A stretch of DNA of 64,000 bases from Sphingobium sp. CCH11-B1 (GTDB lineage Bacteria; Pseudomonadota; Alphaproteobacteria; Sphingomonadales; Sphingomonadaceae). Positions within the stretch are counted from its first letter, which is position 1. Each line of letters opens with the position of its first letter. The position numbers and the translations under genes were made by a program. Below are positions 15,413 to 23,419 of this stretch, piece by piece. Location: assembly GCF_001556865.1 (NCBI RefSeq), contig NZ_LSJY01000028.1, forward strand, positions 13,430-77,429, given 5' to 3'. Below the pieces are notes generated by a model, which saw nothing but the letters and a program-made list of their open reading frames with translations, was not told the DNA's origin and ran no database searches.

Positions 15413-16423
15413 ATGCGATCTCGATTACGTGCCGCCCTGCTGACGGCCGCCTTGGGACATTTCAGTTCGGCGCCCCTTGTGGCGCAGGCTCCGACGCCTT
15501 CCGCGCCATCCATCGAGCGGATTGACCCGAGCCTTGACGCGATCATCGCACCCGGCACCCAGATCGAGAAAGTCGCGAGCGGCTTCGGTTTTACGGAAGG
15601 GCCGATGTGGCGCGACGGGCGTCTCTGGTTCTCCGACGTGTCCGGCGACAAGATGCGCGCGGTGACGCCCGATGGACAGGTCGAAGAATTGATCAGCAAT
15701 TCGGGCGGCCTTCCCAATCCGCCGGCTGGTGCCAGCATCGGATCGAACGCCATGGTGCCAGCGCCCGATGGCACCGTCCTCATGGCTCAGATGGGGGCAA
15801 GGCGCATCGTCAAGGTCGGCAAGGATAACAGCATCAGGCCCTTCCTGTCTGACTATGATGGCAAGCGGCTCAACAGTCCCAACGATCTCGTCTATGACAA
15901 GAGCGGCGCGCTCTGGTTCACCGATCCGCCTTTCGGCCTGTTCAACGGCATGGACAAGGACCCCGCCAAGGAATTGCCCTATAATGCCGTGTTCCGATAC
16001 GCGAAGGGCAAGTTGACGCCGGTCATTACCGACATGACTTTGCCCAACGGCATCGGCTTCTCACCCGACTTCAAGACGCTCTATGTCGGGAATTACGGCC
16101 CCCAAATGTATGTCCGCGCCTATTCGGTGAAGCCGGAAGGCAGCCTTTCGGCACCGCGCAATCTGATCCAGTTGAGCGGCCGGGGCGGTGTCGATGGCCT
16201 TAAAGTGGATACGGCCGGCAATATCTGGCTCACCAGCCCCGGCGGCATCCGCATCTTCACGTCACAAGGCAAGCTGTTGGGTCAGATCAAGCTGCCCGAA
16301 ACCGCCGCCAACCTTGCCTTCGCGGGGGACGGCCACACCGTCTACATCACCGGCAGCACAAGCATCTATCGCCTGCGCAGCAAGGTGAAGGGCATGTTGC
16401 CGCTCCACACCAATGTAAAATGA
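15413..16423 (+). CDS. Secreted SMP-30/gluconolactonase-family lactonase
   Basis: Six-bladed beta-propeller of 336 residues with a signal peptide (LRAALLTAALGHFSSAPLVAQ). Metal and active-site features of the SMP-30 family are visible: EGPMWRDGRLWFSDV near residue 60 (metal-binding Glu), LNSPNDLVYDKSGALWFTDP (Asn and Asp ligands) and LPNGIGFSPDFKTLYVGN. The enzyme should hydrolyse a sugar- or hydroxyacid-lactone in the periplasm with a divalent ion. The ATG at 15413 has a GGAGGAA site 8 nt upstream. Lactones are the expected product of the quinoprotein or flavin dehydrogenases of this island, so it probably acts second. A clear hairpin terminator follows. Confidence 0.92.
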   Translation: MRSRLRAALLTAALGHFSSAPLVAQAPTPSAPSIERIDPSLDAIIAPGTQIEKVASGFGFTEGPMWRDGRLWFSDVSGDKMRAVTPDGQVEELISNSGGLPNPPAGASIGSNAMVPAPDGTVLMAQMGARRIVKVGKDNSIRPFLSDYDGKRLNSPNDLVYDKSGALWFTDPPFGLFNGMDKDPAKELPYNAVFRYAKGKLTPVITDMTLPNGIGFSPDFKTLYVGNYGPQMYVRAYSVKPEGSLSAPRNLIQLSGRGGVDGLKVDTAGNIWLTSPGGIRIFTSQGKLLGQIKLPETAANLAFAGDGHTVYITGSTSIYRLRSKVKGMLPLHTNVK

Positions 16424-16433
16424 GGCGCTAAGA

Positions 16434-16459
16434 GGGGCAGCGGCGTCGCTGCCCCTTTT
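16434..16459 (+). terminator. Terminator between SMP-30 and convergent cytochrome gene
   Basis: A 9-bp stem (GGGGCAGCG with CGCTGCCCC), 4-nt loop and TTTT tail, 11 nt after the lactonase stop. The cytochrome gene on the other strand ends at 16464, so the hairpin may serve both. Confidence 0.8.
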
Positions 16460-16463
16460 CGTC

Positions 16464-16799
16464 CTACTTGCCAGCAGGTGCGGGCGCAGCCCCAGGGGCT
16501 GCAGGCGCCAGCGCGTAGTTGTGAGCGAGATAGGCCGTGATCGTCTTTATCTCTTCGGGCGACACTTCGGCCCCGCGATCCGCCATGCCCTGAACCGTCG
16601 CTGCCCAATCCGCTTCGGTGCGACGCTTTTGGAACACCTGACCAATGGTATGGCAGAAGCCGCAACGCTCGTTGATGAGATCGAGCCCCGGTCCCGGCGG
16701 CGGCGTTGCCGCCCCGGCCGCGGGTGCCTGCTGCGCCAGCGCACCTGCCCCCATCAGGGACAAGGCTAGCACCATGACCGCCAATCCAACTTTACGCAT
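16464..16799 (-). CDS. Periplasmic c-type cytochrome, electron acceptor for the adjacent PQQ dehydrogenase
   Basis: 111 residues with a signal peptide (VGLAVMVLALSLMGAGALA-Q) and one haem site, CGFCH at residues 46-50. The C-terminal half contains GMADRGAEVSPEEIKTITAYL, the usual terminal helix of small class I cytochromes, and a Pro/Ala tail. A methionine in GMADRG could be the sixth ligand. It follows the PQQ dehydrogenase gene after 9 bp, so it most likely takes electrons from that enzyme towards the terminal oxidase. Confidence 0.88.
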   Translation of the reverse strand: MRKVGLAVMVLALSLMGAGALAQQAPAAGAATPPPGPGLDLINERCGFCHTIGQVFQKRRTEADWAATVQGMADRGAEVSPEEIKTITAYLAHNYALAPAAPGAAPAPAGK

Positions 16800-16808
16800 A
16801 TGATATCC

Positions 16809-18734
16809 TCAGGGCAGTGCATAAGCGACCACTTCGTCGCTGGTCGCCGGTGAAAATGCGAAACCCCCTGTCGCGACGATGGCCACCATCTGCCGCTTCC
16901 CTGCGGCATAGGTCATCGGCGTGCCATAGCTCGAGCCGCGCAGCTCGCCGGTCCACAGCAACTTGCCGGTCTTCGTCTCGAACGCGCGGAAGCGCTGGTC
17001 CTTGGTGGCCCCGATGAAAGTGAGGCCGCCTGCGGTCGTGAACGGGCCGCCCGCGCTGGTGATGCCGGCGTCCTTGAGCGCCGGATGACCCGTATCGCCC
17101 AGCGGCCGCCGCCATGCGACCGTGCCCTTGACCACATCTACGGCCACCAGTTCGCCCCATGGCGGCTTGTGGCACGGGAAGCCCGTCTCCATGTCGGCGA
17201 AATAGGCATAGCCACCCTTCATCCCCCAGGAGCCGTCCGGCTGCTGTTCCAGCTGCTGCGGGCTGGCGAGTTCATTCAGGTTGATGACATAAAGGCCGAG
17301 GCTGGGATCGAACGCACCCCCGCCCCAGTCGACGCCGCCCAGACTTCCGGGAAAGAAGTTGATCGCGCTATCGGCGCGCAGCGGCTGGAATGGCTTGCTG
17401 GGGGTGATGTTCAGCTTCTTGACCAGCGCCTCGCATCGGGCCTTGAGCTCCGGCGTGACGTCCAGAATGTCGTCCGCATTGTAGGCGAGGCGCGTGAGAG
17501 GCGGCGGCGCGACCGGCATCGGCTGGGTCGGCCAGGGCTGCTCGCCCGGCACGTCGGTCTCCGTCGGCACCGGCAACTCGCGAACGTCGAACAACGGCTT
17601 GCCGGTCACGCGATCGAGGATGAACATGATCGCGGTCTTGTTCATCGCGACCAGCGCCGGCGTCACGCGGCCGCCTCGCTTGATGTCCACCAGCGTCAAT
17701 GTCGGCAGGTCGAGATCCCAGATGTCATGATGGACGGTCTGGAAATGCCAGAGATATTTGCCGGTCGCGGCATCCACCGCCACCACGGAATTGGAATAAA
17801 GGTTGGCGCCCTTGCGATCGGCGCCCCAACGATCGAAGGTGGGCGCTCCGATCGGAAGATAGGCGATCCCTCTTTTCTCGTCGACCTGGACGAAGGTCCA
17901 AACATTCGTGCCGGACCTGTTCTTCGCGCTGCCGGGCGCCCAGGTTTCCGCGCCGGCTTCCCCGTCATGCGGGATGCTGTGGAAAGTCCACACCAACTTG
18001 CCCGTCCGCGCATCCCAGGCACGTACGTCGCCGGCAGCGCCCTTCACGGGCATCTCCTGCACGCGCGAGCCTGTAATCACCAGATTCTTGTAGATGGCGG
18101 GCGGACTGCTCATGCCCAGAGGCGCGCCCTTGAAGCCGTTCATGACCTCAGGCGTCTTCATGTTGACCATGCCGGCCTCGCCGAAGTCGCCAATCAACTG
18201 GCCGGTCGCCGCATCCAGCGCGATAAGCTTGCCAGACCTGGTGCCGAAGAAAATGCGGGCGCCCTTCCCCTTTTCGCCCGGCCAATAAGCAACGCCCCGG
18301 GTCGAGGGCTGATCCTTGTTGGCGAGCGTATAGACCCACCGTTCCTTTCCGGTTGCAGCATCGAGCGCGACCACGCGGTTATAGGGCGTGGACAGATACA
18401 TCACGCCGTCCACCACCAGCGGCGTCGCTTCGGACGCGGAGAAACCGGTGGCGAACTTCGCCCGCATCCCGTCTGGCATTGGCCCTGTATCGGCGGTCAC
18501 GCCCTGCGGCCGCATATGATATACCCATGCCTGACGCAGATTGCCGACATTGGCGGTCGTGATCTGCCTGAGCGGAGAGTGACGGGCGCCACCGGGATCG
18601 CGACCATAGCTGGCCCAGTCCGCATCATTGGAGGGCGCGGCGGCGGCGGCACCGGCGATGGCTGTCGCGATCAGGGAAGAAAGGGATATCAGCGCCGTGG
18701 ACTGACGGAAAACAGATGGGAAGTTCAACGACAT
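16809..18734 (-). CDS. Periplasmic PQQ-dependent dehydrogenase (quinoprotein glucose/alcohol dehydrogenase-like)
   Basis: 641 residues with a Sec-type signal (ALISLSSLIATAIAGAAAAA) and an eight-bladed quinoprotein propeller. Typical sequences are DWASYGRDPGGARHSPLRQI at the N-terminus, tryptophan-docking repeats (VVALDAATGKERWVY), VHHDIWDLDLP in the active-site region, and GGVDWGGGAFDP. GELVAVDVVKGTVAWRRPLG closes the fold. There is no haem motif, so the small cytochrome downstream must act as partner. The protein resembles soluble forms of membrane glucose dehydrogenase more than calcium methanol dehydrogenases. The substrate is probably a secondary or sugar-type alcohol. The promoter region is shared with the CoA-transferase and holds operator O3. 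Confidence 0.92.
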   Translation of the reverse strand: MSLNFPSVFRQSTALISLSSLIATAIAGAAAAAPSNDADWASYGRDPGGARHSPLRQITTANVGNLRQAWVYHMRPQGVTADTGPMPDGMRAKFATGFSASEATPLVVDGVMYLSTPYNRVVALDAATGKERWVYTLANKDQPSTRGVAYWPGEKGKGARIFFGTRSGKLIALDAATGQLIGDFGEAGMVNMKTPEVMNGFKGAPLGMSSPPAIYKNLVITGSRVQEMPVKGAAGDVRAWDARTGKLVWTFHSIPHDGEAGAETWAPGSAKNRSGTNVWTFVQVDEKRGIAYLPIGAPTFDRWGADRKGANLYSNSVVAVDAATGKYLWHFQTVHHDIWDLDLPTLTLVDIKRGGRVTPALVAMNKTAIMFILDRVTGKPLFDVRELPVPTETDVPGEQPWPTQPMPVAPPPLTRLAYNADDILDVTPELKARCEALVKKLNITPSKPFQPLRADSAINFFPGSLGGVDWGGGAFDPSLGLYVINLNELASPQQLEQQPDGSWGMKGGYAYFADMETGFPCHKPPWGELVAVDVVKGTVAWRRPLGDTGHPALKDAGITSAGGPFTTAGGLTFIGATKDQRFRAFETKTGKLLWTGELRGSSYGTPMTYAAGKRQMVAIVATGGFAFSPATSDEVVAYALP

Positions 18735-18815
18735 GCCTCTCCTGAAGGCGGGGTCCGACCTTATGTCGACAAGCCCGGTTGTTCTTTCGTAAGCAGGATG
18801 CTAGCAGACGCTCAA

Positions 18816-18832
18816 ATCATATACAATATGAT
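18816..18832. promoter_or_regulatory. Island operator O3 (ATCATAT-ACA-ATATGAT)
   Basis: Perfect 7-bp inverted repeat with a 3-bp spacer in the 149-bp divergent region between the PQQ dehydrogenase (18734) and the CoA-transferase (18884). Same half-site and spacing as O1. Confidence 0.75.
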
Positions 18833-18883
18833 CTGAGATTGAAAATTTGCGCCGTGGCTGTTGGCGCTTCAGGGAGAAGGACT

Positions 18884-20071
18884 ATGGCGACGCTGCCTCT
18901 GGCCGGTATCAGGGTACTCGACATTTCGCAGGTCATGGCAGGCCCGTTCTGTTGCATGCTGCTGGGCGACATGGGCGCCGATGTTATCAAGATCGAGCCG
19001 CCCAAAACCGGCGATTCGACCCGGCATTCCATGGGCTTCCGGTTGAAGGGCGACGATAGCCCCGGTTTCCTTGCGCTCAACCGGAACAAGCGGAGCATAG
19101 CGCTAAACCTGAAAGACGATGCCGATCGGGAGGTGCTTTACGCCTTGGTAAAGAGCGCGGACGTTCTGGTCGAGAACGCCCGGCCGGGCGTCGCGGCGCG
19201 TCTTGGTATCGATTACGACACGCTGTCGAAGATCAATCCTCGGCTGGTATATGCCAGCATCTCCGGCTTCGGGCAGACAGGTCCCTGGGCGCAGCGGCCC
19301 GGCTTCGACCTTATCGCGCAGGCCATGTCCGGCATCCTCAGTTCCAACGGCTTCCCCGGCATGGAACCGGCCAAGAACAGCATCGCGGTCGCGGACCTGG
19401 GAGCAGGCCTGTTTTCCGCCTATGCGATCCTTTCCGCAGTGATCGGTCGGGAAAAGAGCGGCCAAGGCCAGTATATCGACGCCTCTCTGCTGGAAGCGGC
19501 GCTTGGCCTATCGATATGGGAAACCACCGAATTATGGGGAACCGGCAAGTCGCCCACACCGATCGGATCGGCCAACCGCATGTCCGCCCCTTATCAGGCC
19601 GTGCAGGCTTCGGACGGATGGTTCGTCATCGGAGCTGCGAACCAGGGACTTTGGTTGACGTTCCTGCGCGTTCTTGGTCGCATGGAGTTGCAGGATGACC
19701 CGCGTTACTCGACCAACGCCGCGCGGGTGGTCAACCGGATCGCGCTGATCGAGGATCTCGCTCCCACCTTCCTTACCCGCACCAAGCAGGAATGGATTGA
19801 CGCCCTGCTTGACGCAGGCGTTCCCGCTGCCCCGATCCTCGATTATGGCGAAGCGGTCGTCAGCGAACAGGCGGTCGCGCGCGACATGGTCATGCAGGTG
19901 CCGCATCCGGTGGAAGGCGAGTTCAAGGCGCTTGGTTTCCCGGTGAAGATGCGCGGCACCCCTCAGGAAGTCCGCCTGCCTCCTCCCCTTCTGAACGAAC
20001 ATAGCGACGCAATCCGGCGGGAATTGGTAGAGAAGGGCCTGCTGGCCGGAGACAGGGAAGCGGCGCGATGA
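18884..20071 (+). CDS. CaiB/BaiF-type class III CoA-transferase
   Basis: 395-residue cytoplasmic enzyme that moves CoA from a donor thioester to a carboxylic acid, activating it for degradation. Family signatures include the N-terminal GIRVLDISQVMAGPFCCMLLGDMGADVIKIE, the RNKRSIALNL segment, DVLVENARPGV, and the region around SIAVADLGAGLFSAYAI containing the aspartate that forms the acyl-enzyme. The ATG is preceded by AGGGAGAAGG. The next gene starts in an ATGA overlap. In this island it probably charges the acid produced by periplasmic oxidation. Donor (succinyl-CoA, acetyl-CoA) and acceptor are unknown. Confidence 0.93.
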   Translation: MATLPLAGIRVLDISQVMAGPFCCMLLGDMGADVIKIEPPKTGDSTRHSMGFRLKGDDSPGFLALNRNKRSIALNLKDDADREVLYALVKSADVLVENARPGVAARLGIDYDTLSKINPRLVYASISGFGQTGPWAQRPGFDLIAQAMSGILSSNGFPGMEPAKNSIAVADLGAGLFSAYAILSAVIGREKSGQGQYIDASLLEAALGLSIWETTELWGTGKSPTPIGSANRMSAPYQAVQASDGWFVIGAANQGLWLTFLRVLGRMELQDDPRYSTNAARVVNRIALIEDLAPTFLTRTKQEWIDALLDAGVPAAPILDYGEAVVSEQAVARDMVMQVPHPVEGEFKALGFPVKMRGTPQEVRLPPPLLNEHSDAIRRELVEKGLLAGDREAAR

Positions 20072-20850
20072 GCGATGCACGCCTGATCTACGAAAAGCGG
20101 GGGAACCAGGCCCATATCCGGTTCGACAATCCCGCGGCCCACAATGCGCTCACCAGCGCGATGTGGCACGATCTGCGCGACGCGGCCCGCGACATTGCAT
20201 CCGACCCTTCCATCCGCGTGGCAGTCTTCCGCGGCGTGGGCGGCAAGGCTTTCATATCCGGGACCGACATTTCCAAATTCGCCGATTACCAGACTGGCCA
20301 GCAAGGCGTCGACTATGAACGCGACATCGACGAATGCATGGGCGCGGTCGACGCCATCCCCTGCACCACCATCGCCGTCGTTGAGGGTTGGGCCGTCGGG
20401 GGAGGCATAAACATCTCTTCCGCATGCGATTTTCGCATTGCGACGCGCGACGCCCGATTCGGCTCGCCCATCGGGCGAACCATCGGCAACTGCCTTTCCG
20501 CCGCCAGCGTCGCACGCATCGGAAGCGCGGTCGGCGTGCAGCGCGCCAAGCGCATGGTGCTGCTTGGCGAGATGCTGACGGCGGAAGAACTGCTCGCCAG
20601 CGGCTTCCTGCTGCGGATCGTGGAGCGTGAGGCGCTGGACGCAGAAGCGGATGCCCTGGCTGTTCGGGCGGCGGAGAACGCGCCCCTCACGACGCGCGCG
20701 ACCAAGGACATGATACGCCGGATGACCTTCGGCAATCTGCCTGACGTCGAGGATCTGATCGCGCAGGTCTATGGCAGCGCCGACTTTCGACGCGGCGTCG
20801 CTGACTTCCTGGCGCGTACGAAGACGGTTCCAGACTGGACCGGAGAATAG
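20068..20850 (+). CDS. Enoyl-CoA hydratase/isomerase (crotonase superfamily)
   Basis: 260-residue cytoplasmic enzyme. The oxyanion-hole segments are present: GGKAFISGTDISKF near residue 65 and VEGWAVGGGINISSACDFRIA near residue 110, then FGSPIGRTIGN where hydratases usually place a catalytic glutamate. Here the position reads Ser-Pro-Ile-Gly without an obvious Glu, so it may be a lyase, isomerase or aldolase-type crotonase instead of a simple hydratase. It is translationally coupled to the CoA-transferase and so acts on its product. It ends in a shared hairpin with the convergent cytochrome gene. Confidence 0.9.
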   Translation: MSDARLIYEKRGNQAHIRFDNPAAHNALTSAMWHDLRDAARDIASDPSIRVAVFRGVGGKAFISGTDISKFADYQTGQQGVDYERDIDECMGAVDAIPCTTIAVVEGWAVGGGINISSACDFRIATRDARFGSPIGRTIGNCLSAASVARIGSAVGVQRAKRMVLLGEMLTAEELLASGFLLRIVEREALDAEADALAVRAAENAPLTTRATKDMIRRMTFGNLPDVEDLIAQVYGSADFRRGVADFLARTKTVPDWTGE

Positions 20851-20868
20851 CCGAAGCTATTTCTCCGG
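20840..20868. terminator. Bidirectional terminator between convergent transcripts
   Basis: Stem CCGGAGAATAGC paired with GCTATT(T)CTCCGG, one bulged T, CGAA tetraloop, followed by TTTT on the plus strand. It overlaps the stop codons of the hydratase (plus) and the cytochrome (minus). Confidence 0.75.
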
Positions 20869-21303
20869 CTTTTGCGCCACGATCCGCACGTTGGGCATCA
20901 GCGCGGCATTGGGAGGAAGCGCGAGTTCCCCGGCGGGGAAACCGTTGGCTTCGAACATATAGGCTTCGATATCGGCCACCTTCCGGCCGCCAAGGCTGCC
21001 TGGCGCATTCAGCGGCATGGTGGACTGGATACGGCTGAACAGGTCGCCGGCCGATGTGTTGTTCCAGTTGTTGAGGAAGGTCGGGCCAACCAGCGCCGGC
21101 GCGACGTCAATGCCGGCGAGCGTGTCGCCGTGGCAGGCAGCGCAGTTTTCGGCATAGGCAATCTGGCCACGTTGCGCCTGCTCAGCCGTATAGACCCCGG
21201 TCCAGACATTACGATCCGGTGCCTGCGCGGGTGCTATCACGGCGCCTCCCAGCAGCAGCATCGCCGCACCGACGGCCCAGTAGCGGTTCTTCATTTTCAT
21301 CAT
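20857..21303 (-). CDS. Periplasmic c-type cytochrome, partner of the second PQQ dehydrogenase
   Basis: 148 residues with a signal peptide (AMLLLGGAVIAPAQA) and one haem motif, ENCAACHGDTLAG, at residues 54-58. A candidate methionine ligand lies in QSTMPLNAPG, as in cytochromes that accept electrons from alcohol or sorbosone quinoproteins. Its ATG overlaps the dehydrogenase stop as ATGA, so the pair is made together. It is the last gene of the nine-gene operon that begins at 31810. Confidence 0.9.
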   Translation of the reverse strand: MMKMKNRYWAVGAAMLLLGGAVIAPAQAPDRNVWTGVYTAEQAQRGQIAYAENCAACHGDTLAGIDVAPALVGPTFLNNWNNTSAGDLFSRIQSTMPLNAPGSLGGRKVADIEAYMFEANGFPAGELALPPNAALMPNVRIVAQKPEK

Positions 21304-23369
21304 GCCACTCCCGGCAGCCTGAATGCCACAAGCTCCGCGCTATAGTTGCCACCGCCGATCGCCACGACGATATATTGCCGTCCGTTCAACATATAGGTCA
21401 TCGGCGATCCGCTCTGGGGCGCGGGCATATAGACGGCCCCTTTCTCCTCCCCGGTCGCCTTGTCATAGGCGCGCAGCATCGCCCCCCGGATGCCATATTC
21501 ATTGGTGTAGAAACCGGCCTCCCCGCAGATCACCAATGTCTTGGTGCAAAGCGGCCCAAGATTGCCCGACCGGCCGGTCCGGGGAATCTTCAAGCCCTTG
21601 AGGGCTGGATGGTTGCGGACGTTGTCGGGGGTTTCGCCATGGGCGATCTGCCATTTCAGGTCCCCCTTTGTAAGGTCGATCGCCGTGATGCGACCATAGG
21701 GAGGCTTGAGCAAGGGCAGGCCGTCGACCATCAGGAAACCGGGCGGCGGGCCGGAACCGGGCTTCGGCGCCGGCGGCCGCCGGAACTGATCGGTCCGCTC
21801 GGCACCCATCGCGGCCTGCGGCGTGACGTCCCTTCCGGCAATGCCATGGACGTGCGGGAATTCCGACACGCTGGGGTCTTTGTTCGGGATGATGCCCATG
21901 ACCGACGGCTGGGTCTTGGAATAGACGAAAACGGTGTGGCTTTCCGGGTCGTAGCATCCGCCGGGCCAGTTCGTGCCACCTTGGATACCCGGCGCTGAGA
22001 TCGTGCCCCATCGGCCGGGCTTGCTGATGACTGGCGGCGTGTAAAGCGGACCGATCTTATACTGCTTGACCAGCTCCACCGCCTTGGCGCGCAACGCTGG
22101 CGTGAAGTCGATCAGGTCGTCGACGGTCACGCCCTGCACGTCGTAGGCCGGCGGCTTGGTGGGGAATGGCTGCGTCTTCGCATACCATTCGCCCGGCACG
22201 TCGCCCTTCTCCACCGGTCGTTCGACGATGGGCCAGATGGGCTTGCCGTTGGTCCGGTCCAGCACATAGAGGAAGCATTGCTTGGTCGGCTGGGCAAGCG
22301 CCTTTACCGTCCGGCCATCGACGGGAATATCGCAGAGGATCGGCGCGCAGGGAATGTCCCTATCCCACAGGCCATGATGGACGAGCTGGTAATGCCAGCG
22401 TCGCTCGCCTGTCTCGATATCGAGCGCAACGAGCGACTCTCCGAACAAGGCGTCGCCCCTGCGGAACATGCCCATCTCGTCACCGGTCGCCAGTTCGACC
22501 GGCAGGTAGACAAGGCCGAGTTCTTCATCCGCCGACATTTCGGCCCATACGCCGCCATTGCCGGCTTCGTCGGCATCCCCGTTCAGCCAGCTGTCATAGC
22601 CGAATTCCCCTTTCTTGGGGATCGTGTGGAAAATCCATTTGCGCTTGCCGGTGCGGATGTCGAAGCCACGCACATAGCCCTTCACATTCTTGCGCACGGC
22701 GGGCACGTCACCCGCGGTATGCGCCGCGCCAACGACCACCGTGTCACGCGCGACCAGCGGCGTGGCATGCAAGCCGACATCGGCCGTTTCAGGATCGATG
22801 TCCTGATCGAAATCCCGCTTGAGGTCGACCACGCCATTCACCCCGAACGCGGGATCGGGCAAGCCTGTGGCCGCGTCGAGCGACACCAGCTGATAACCGA
22901 TTGTCACAAACAGGATGCGTTCCTGCTTGCCGTCCGTCCAGTAGGAACAGCCATGGCCTGAAAGCTGGCGCGGCGAATTGAGCGCGCGCTGCCCTTCATC
23001 CTTGCGGTACATCCAGAGCAATTCGCCCGTTGCCGCATCGACCGCCACGCAGTCCCGCCGCGATCCCGCCGTCAGGAACAGCCGCCCCTTGACCAGCAGG
23101 GGCGTCGGCTCGAACTGATATTCCTTGCGCGCTCCCAGAATATCGGTCTTGAAGCTCCAGGCGACCTGCAAATCCCCGAAATTCTCGCCATTGATCTGGT
23201 CGAGCGGAGAATAACGGGTATTCGCCTGGTCGGCGGCATAATGGCGCCATTCCGTGTCCGGGCCAGCCGGCAACTCCTGGGCCGCTGCACGCCGGATCGG
23301 ATGGGTTCCGATGGCGGCGGCAGCGGCGACGGTTCCGCTTAAAAGCCCACGTCGGCTCACTTTTGTCAT
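21300..23369 (-). CDS. PQQ-dependent dehydrogenase with a twin-arginine signal
   Basis: 689-residue quinoprotein propeller. The N-terminus is SRRGLLSGTVAAAAAIG, a twin-arginine (Tat) type signal and not the usual Sec signal of this family. The body shows DTEWRHYAADQANTRYSPLDQI, docking repeats (CVAVDAATGELLWMYRKDEG), VHHGLWDRDIP, GGTNWPGGCYDP and YGRITAIDLTKGDLKW. It is longer than its paralogue at 16809 and only distantly similar, so the two probably use different substrates or steps. A coupled cytochrome follows. The start gives a full signal and the gene begins 50 bp after the aldehyde dehydrogenase. A GC-rich insertion (FRRPPAPKPGSGPPPG) near residue 540 is unusual. Confidence 0.92.
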   Translation of the reverse strand: MTKVSRRGLLSGTVAAAAAIGTHPIRRAAAQELPAGPDTEWRHYAADQANTRYSPLDQINGENFGDLQVAWSFKTDILGARKEYQFEPTPLLVKGRLFLTAGSRRDCVAVDAATGELLWMYRKDEGQRALNSPRQLSGHGCSYWTDGKQERILFVTIGYQLVSLDAATGLPDPAFGVNGVVDLKRDFDQDIDPETADVGLHATPLVARDTVVVGAAHTAGDVPAVRKNVKGYVRGFDIRTGKRKWIFHTIPKKGEFGYDSWLNGDADEAGNGGVWAEMSADEELGLVYLPVELATGDEMGMFRRGDALFGESLVALDIETGERRWHYQLVHHGLWDRDIPCAPILCDIPVDGRTVKALAQPTKQCFLYVLDRTNGKPIWPIVERPVEKGDVPGEWYAKTQPFPTKPPAYDVQGVTVDDLIDFTPALRAKAVELVKQYKIGPLYTPPVISKPGRWGTISAPGIQGGTNWPGGCYDPESHTVFVYSKTQPSVMGIIPNKDPSVSEFPHVHGIAGRDVTPQAAMGAERTDQFRRPPAPKPGSGPPPGFLMVDGLPLLKPPYGRITAIDLTKGDLKWQIAHGETPDNVRNHPALKGLKIPRTGRSGNLGPLCTKTLVICGEAGFYTNEYGIRGAMLRAYDKATGEEKGAVYMPAPQSGSPMTYMLNGRQYIVVAIGGGNYSAELVAFRLPGVA

Positions 23370-23419
23370 CGCGCTCCCGGCCCTCCCCAGCTTTGCTGCG
23401 CTTCATTCCCCGGTGCGGA

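Noticed and set aside
17085..18836. Plus-strand reading frames opposite the first PQQ dehydrogenase
   Set aside because: Histidine/arginine-rich shadow without motif or ribosome site.
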